Source: Lachnospiraceae bacterium
Lineage (GTDB): Bacteria; Bacillota; Clostridia; Lachnospirales; Lachnospiraceae
DNA: 40,981 bases
Direction: 5' to 3'
Assembly (NCBI GenBank): GCA_024405115.1
Contig: JAKSPD010000014.1
Coordinates: 1 to 40,981, forward strand
Below are positions 40,827-40,981 of the stretch, piece after piece. Position 1 is the first letter of the stretch. Each line of letters opens with the position of its first letter. The notes beneath the pieces are model-generated. The model saw nothing but the letters and a program-made list of their open reading frames with translations. It did not search any database and was not told the DNA's origin. The translations under genes were made by a program, and so were the position numbers.

Positions 40827-40981
40827 TTTATGTCTGCTTTTTTATTCTTATGGTATAATTTTCACGTTTTATGCCGTTTATGTCTGCTTTTTCACTCTTA
40901 TGGTATAATTTTTACGTTTTATGCCGTTTATGTCTGCTTTTTCACTCTTATGGTATAATTTTCACGTTTTATGCCCTTTAT
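40827..40981 (+). repeat. Tandem 50-bp repeats each carrying an extended -10
   Basis: Three units with an exact 50-bp period (40827, 40877, 40927) and the start of a fourth at 40977, cut by the window edge. Each contains TTATGGTATAAT, with TATAAT at 40854, 40904 and 40954, preceded by TGG as in extended -10 promoters. No clear -35 is seen. The same unit occurs twice at 10968-11067 on the other strand. Confidence 0.85.

Noticed and set aside
40687-40958. Overlapping plus-strand frames in the right-edge repeats.
   Set aside because: They are translations of tandem repeats (repeating SYGIIFTFYAVYVCFF), with no ribosome site or domain.
40696-40981. Possible CRISPR array.
   Set aside because: The repeats are directly adjacent with no unique spacers, and no cas genes are present.
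1-40981. tRNA, rRNA or riboswitch genes.
   Set aside because: No cloverleaf, rRNA-like segment or recognisable riboswitch core was found by eye; a covariance-model search would be needed to exclude weak ones.

Overview
The window looks like chromosomal DNA from a gut or rumen Lachnospiraceae-type member of the Clostridia (Bacillota). I infer this from the AraC-type YesM/YesN two-component pair beside a sugar ABC importer, secreted proteins with WxxN-type cell-wall-binding repeats, a DUF975 protein, a YARHG lipoprotein, strong purine-rich Shine-Dalgarno sites, sigma-A promoters of the TTGAAA/TATAAT type, and intermediate GC content. I see no tRNA, rRNA, CRISPR array or phage module. Both window edges cut through larger contexts.

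Layout. (1) 1-2502, minus strand: an operon of a two-helix membrane protein, a small protein and a GT4 glycosyltransferase. (2) 2600-8642, plus strand, divergent from (1): a membrane TIR module. It holds a TIR enzyme domain followed in another frame by a TM and beta-propeller protein, then a second protein with a degenerate TIR domain, a TM segment and a propeller, then a membrane-tethered Ntn amide hydrolase. (3) 8683-10335: a PHP phosphatase and a secreted cell-wall-repeat protein. (4) 10387-11766: a decayed, nested insertion-element cluster with an IS3-like transposase remnant. (5) 11824-14091, minus strand: an orphan EutH-like permease and an MFS transporter. (6) 14357-22402: a sugar or polyol uptake locus (Gfo/Idh/MocA dehydrogenase, binding protein, two permeases, second dehydrogenase, YesM/YesN regulators). 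It is flanked by two paralogous MFS genes (12907-14091 and 22817-23998), both apparently leaderless. (7) 24115-30889: an AbgA-like M20 hydrolase, CorA, an acyltransferase with a zinc ribbon, DUF975, a YARHG lipoprotein and a third MFS protein. (8) 30890-35482: a stretch rich in broken genes: a frameshifted NGTV-repeat protein, a truncated medium-chain dehydrogenase and a phoB/phoR deletion chimera, mixed with intact Nudix, MBL-fold and SDR genes. (9) 35565-40661: a Na+/phosphate cotransporter with a PhoU-like tail, an HD hydrolase coupled to a GH2 glycosidase, and a convergent RpiR regulator. (10) 40696-40981: tandem 50-52 bp repeats, part of which recurs inverted at 10968-11104.

The most interesting object is the membrane TIR module. 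The first protein keeps the TIR NADase-type glutamate but is split at a sequence identical to the canonical A AAA AAG slippery heptamer. The second looks like a catalytically dead TIR partner. Each is predicted to have the TIR inside and the propeller outside the membrane, so together they resemble a two-component transmembrane receptor. Whether the frame break is programmed, phase-variable, a mutation or a sequencing error cannot be settled from the sequence alone.
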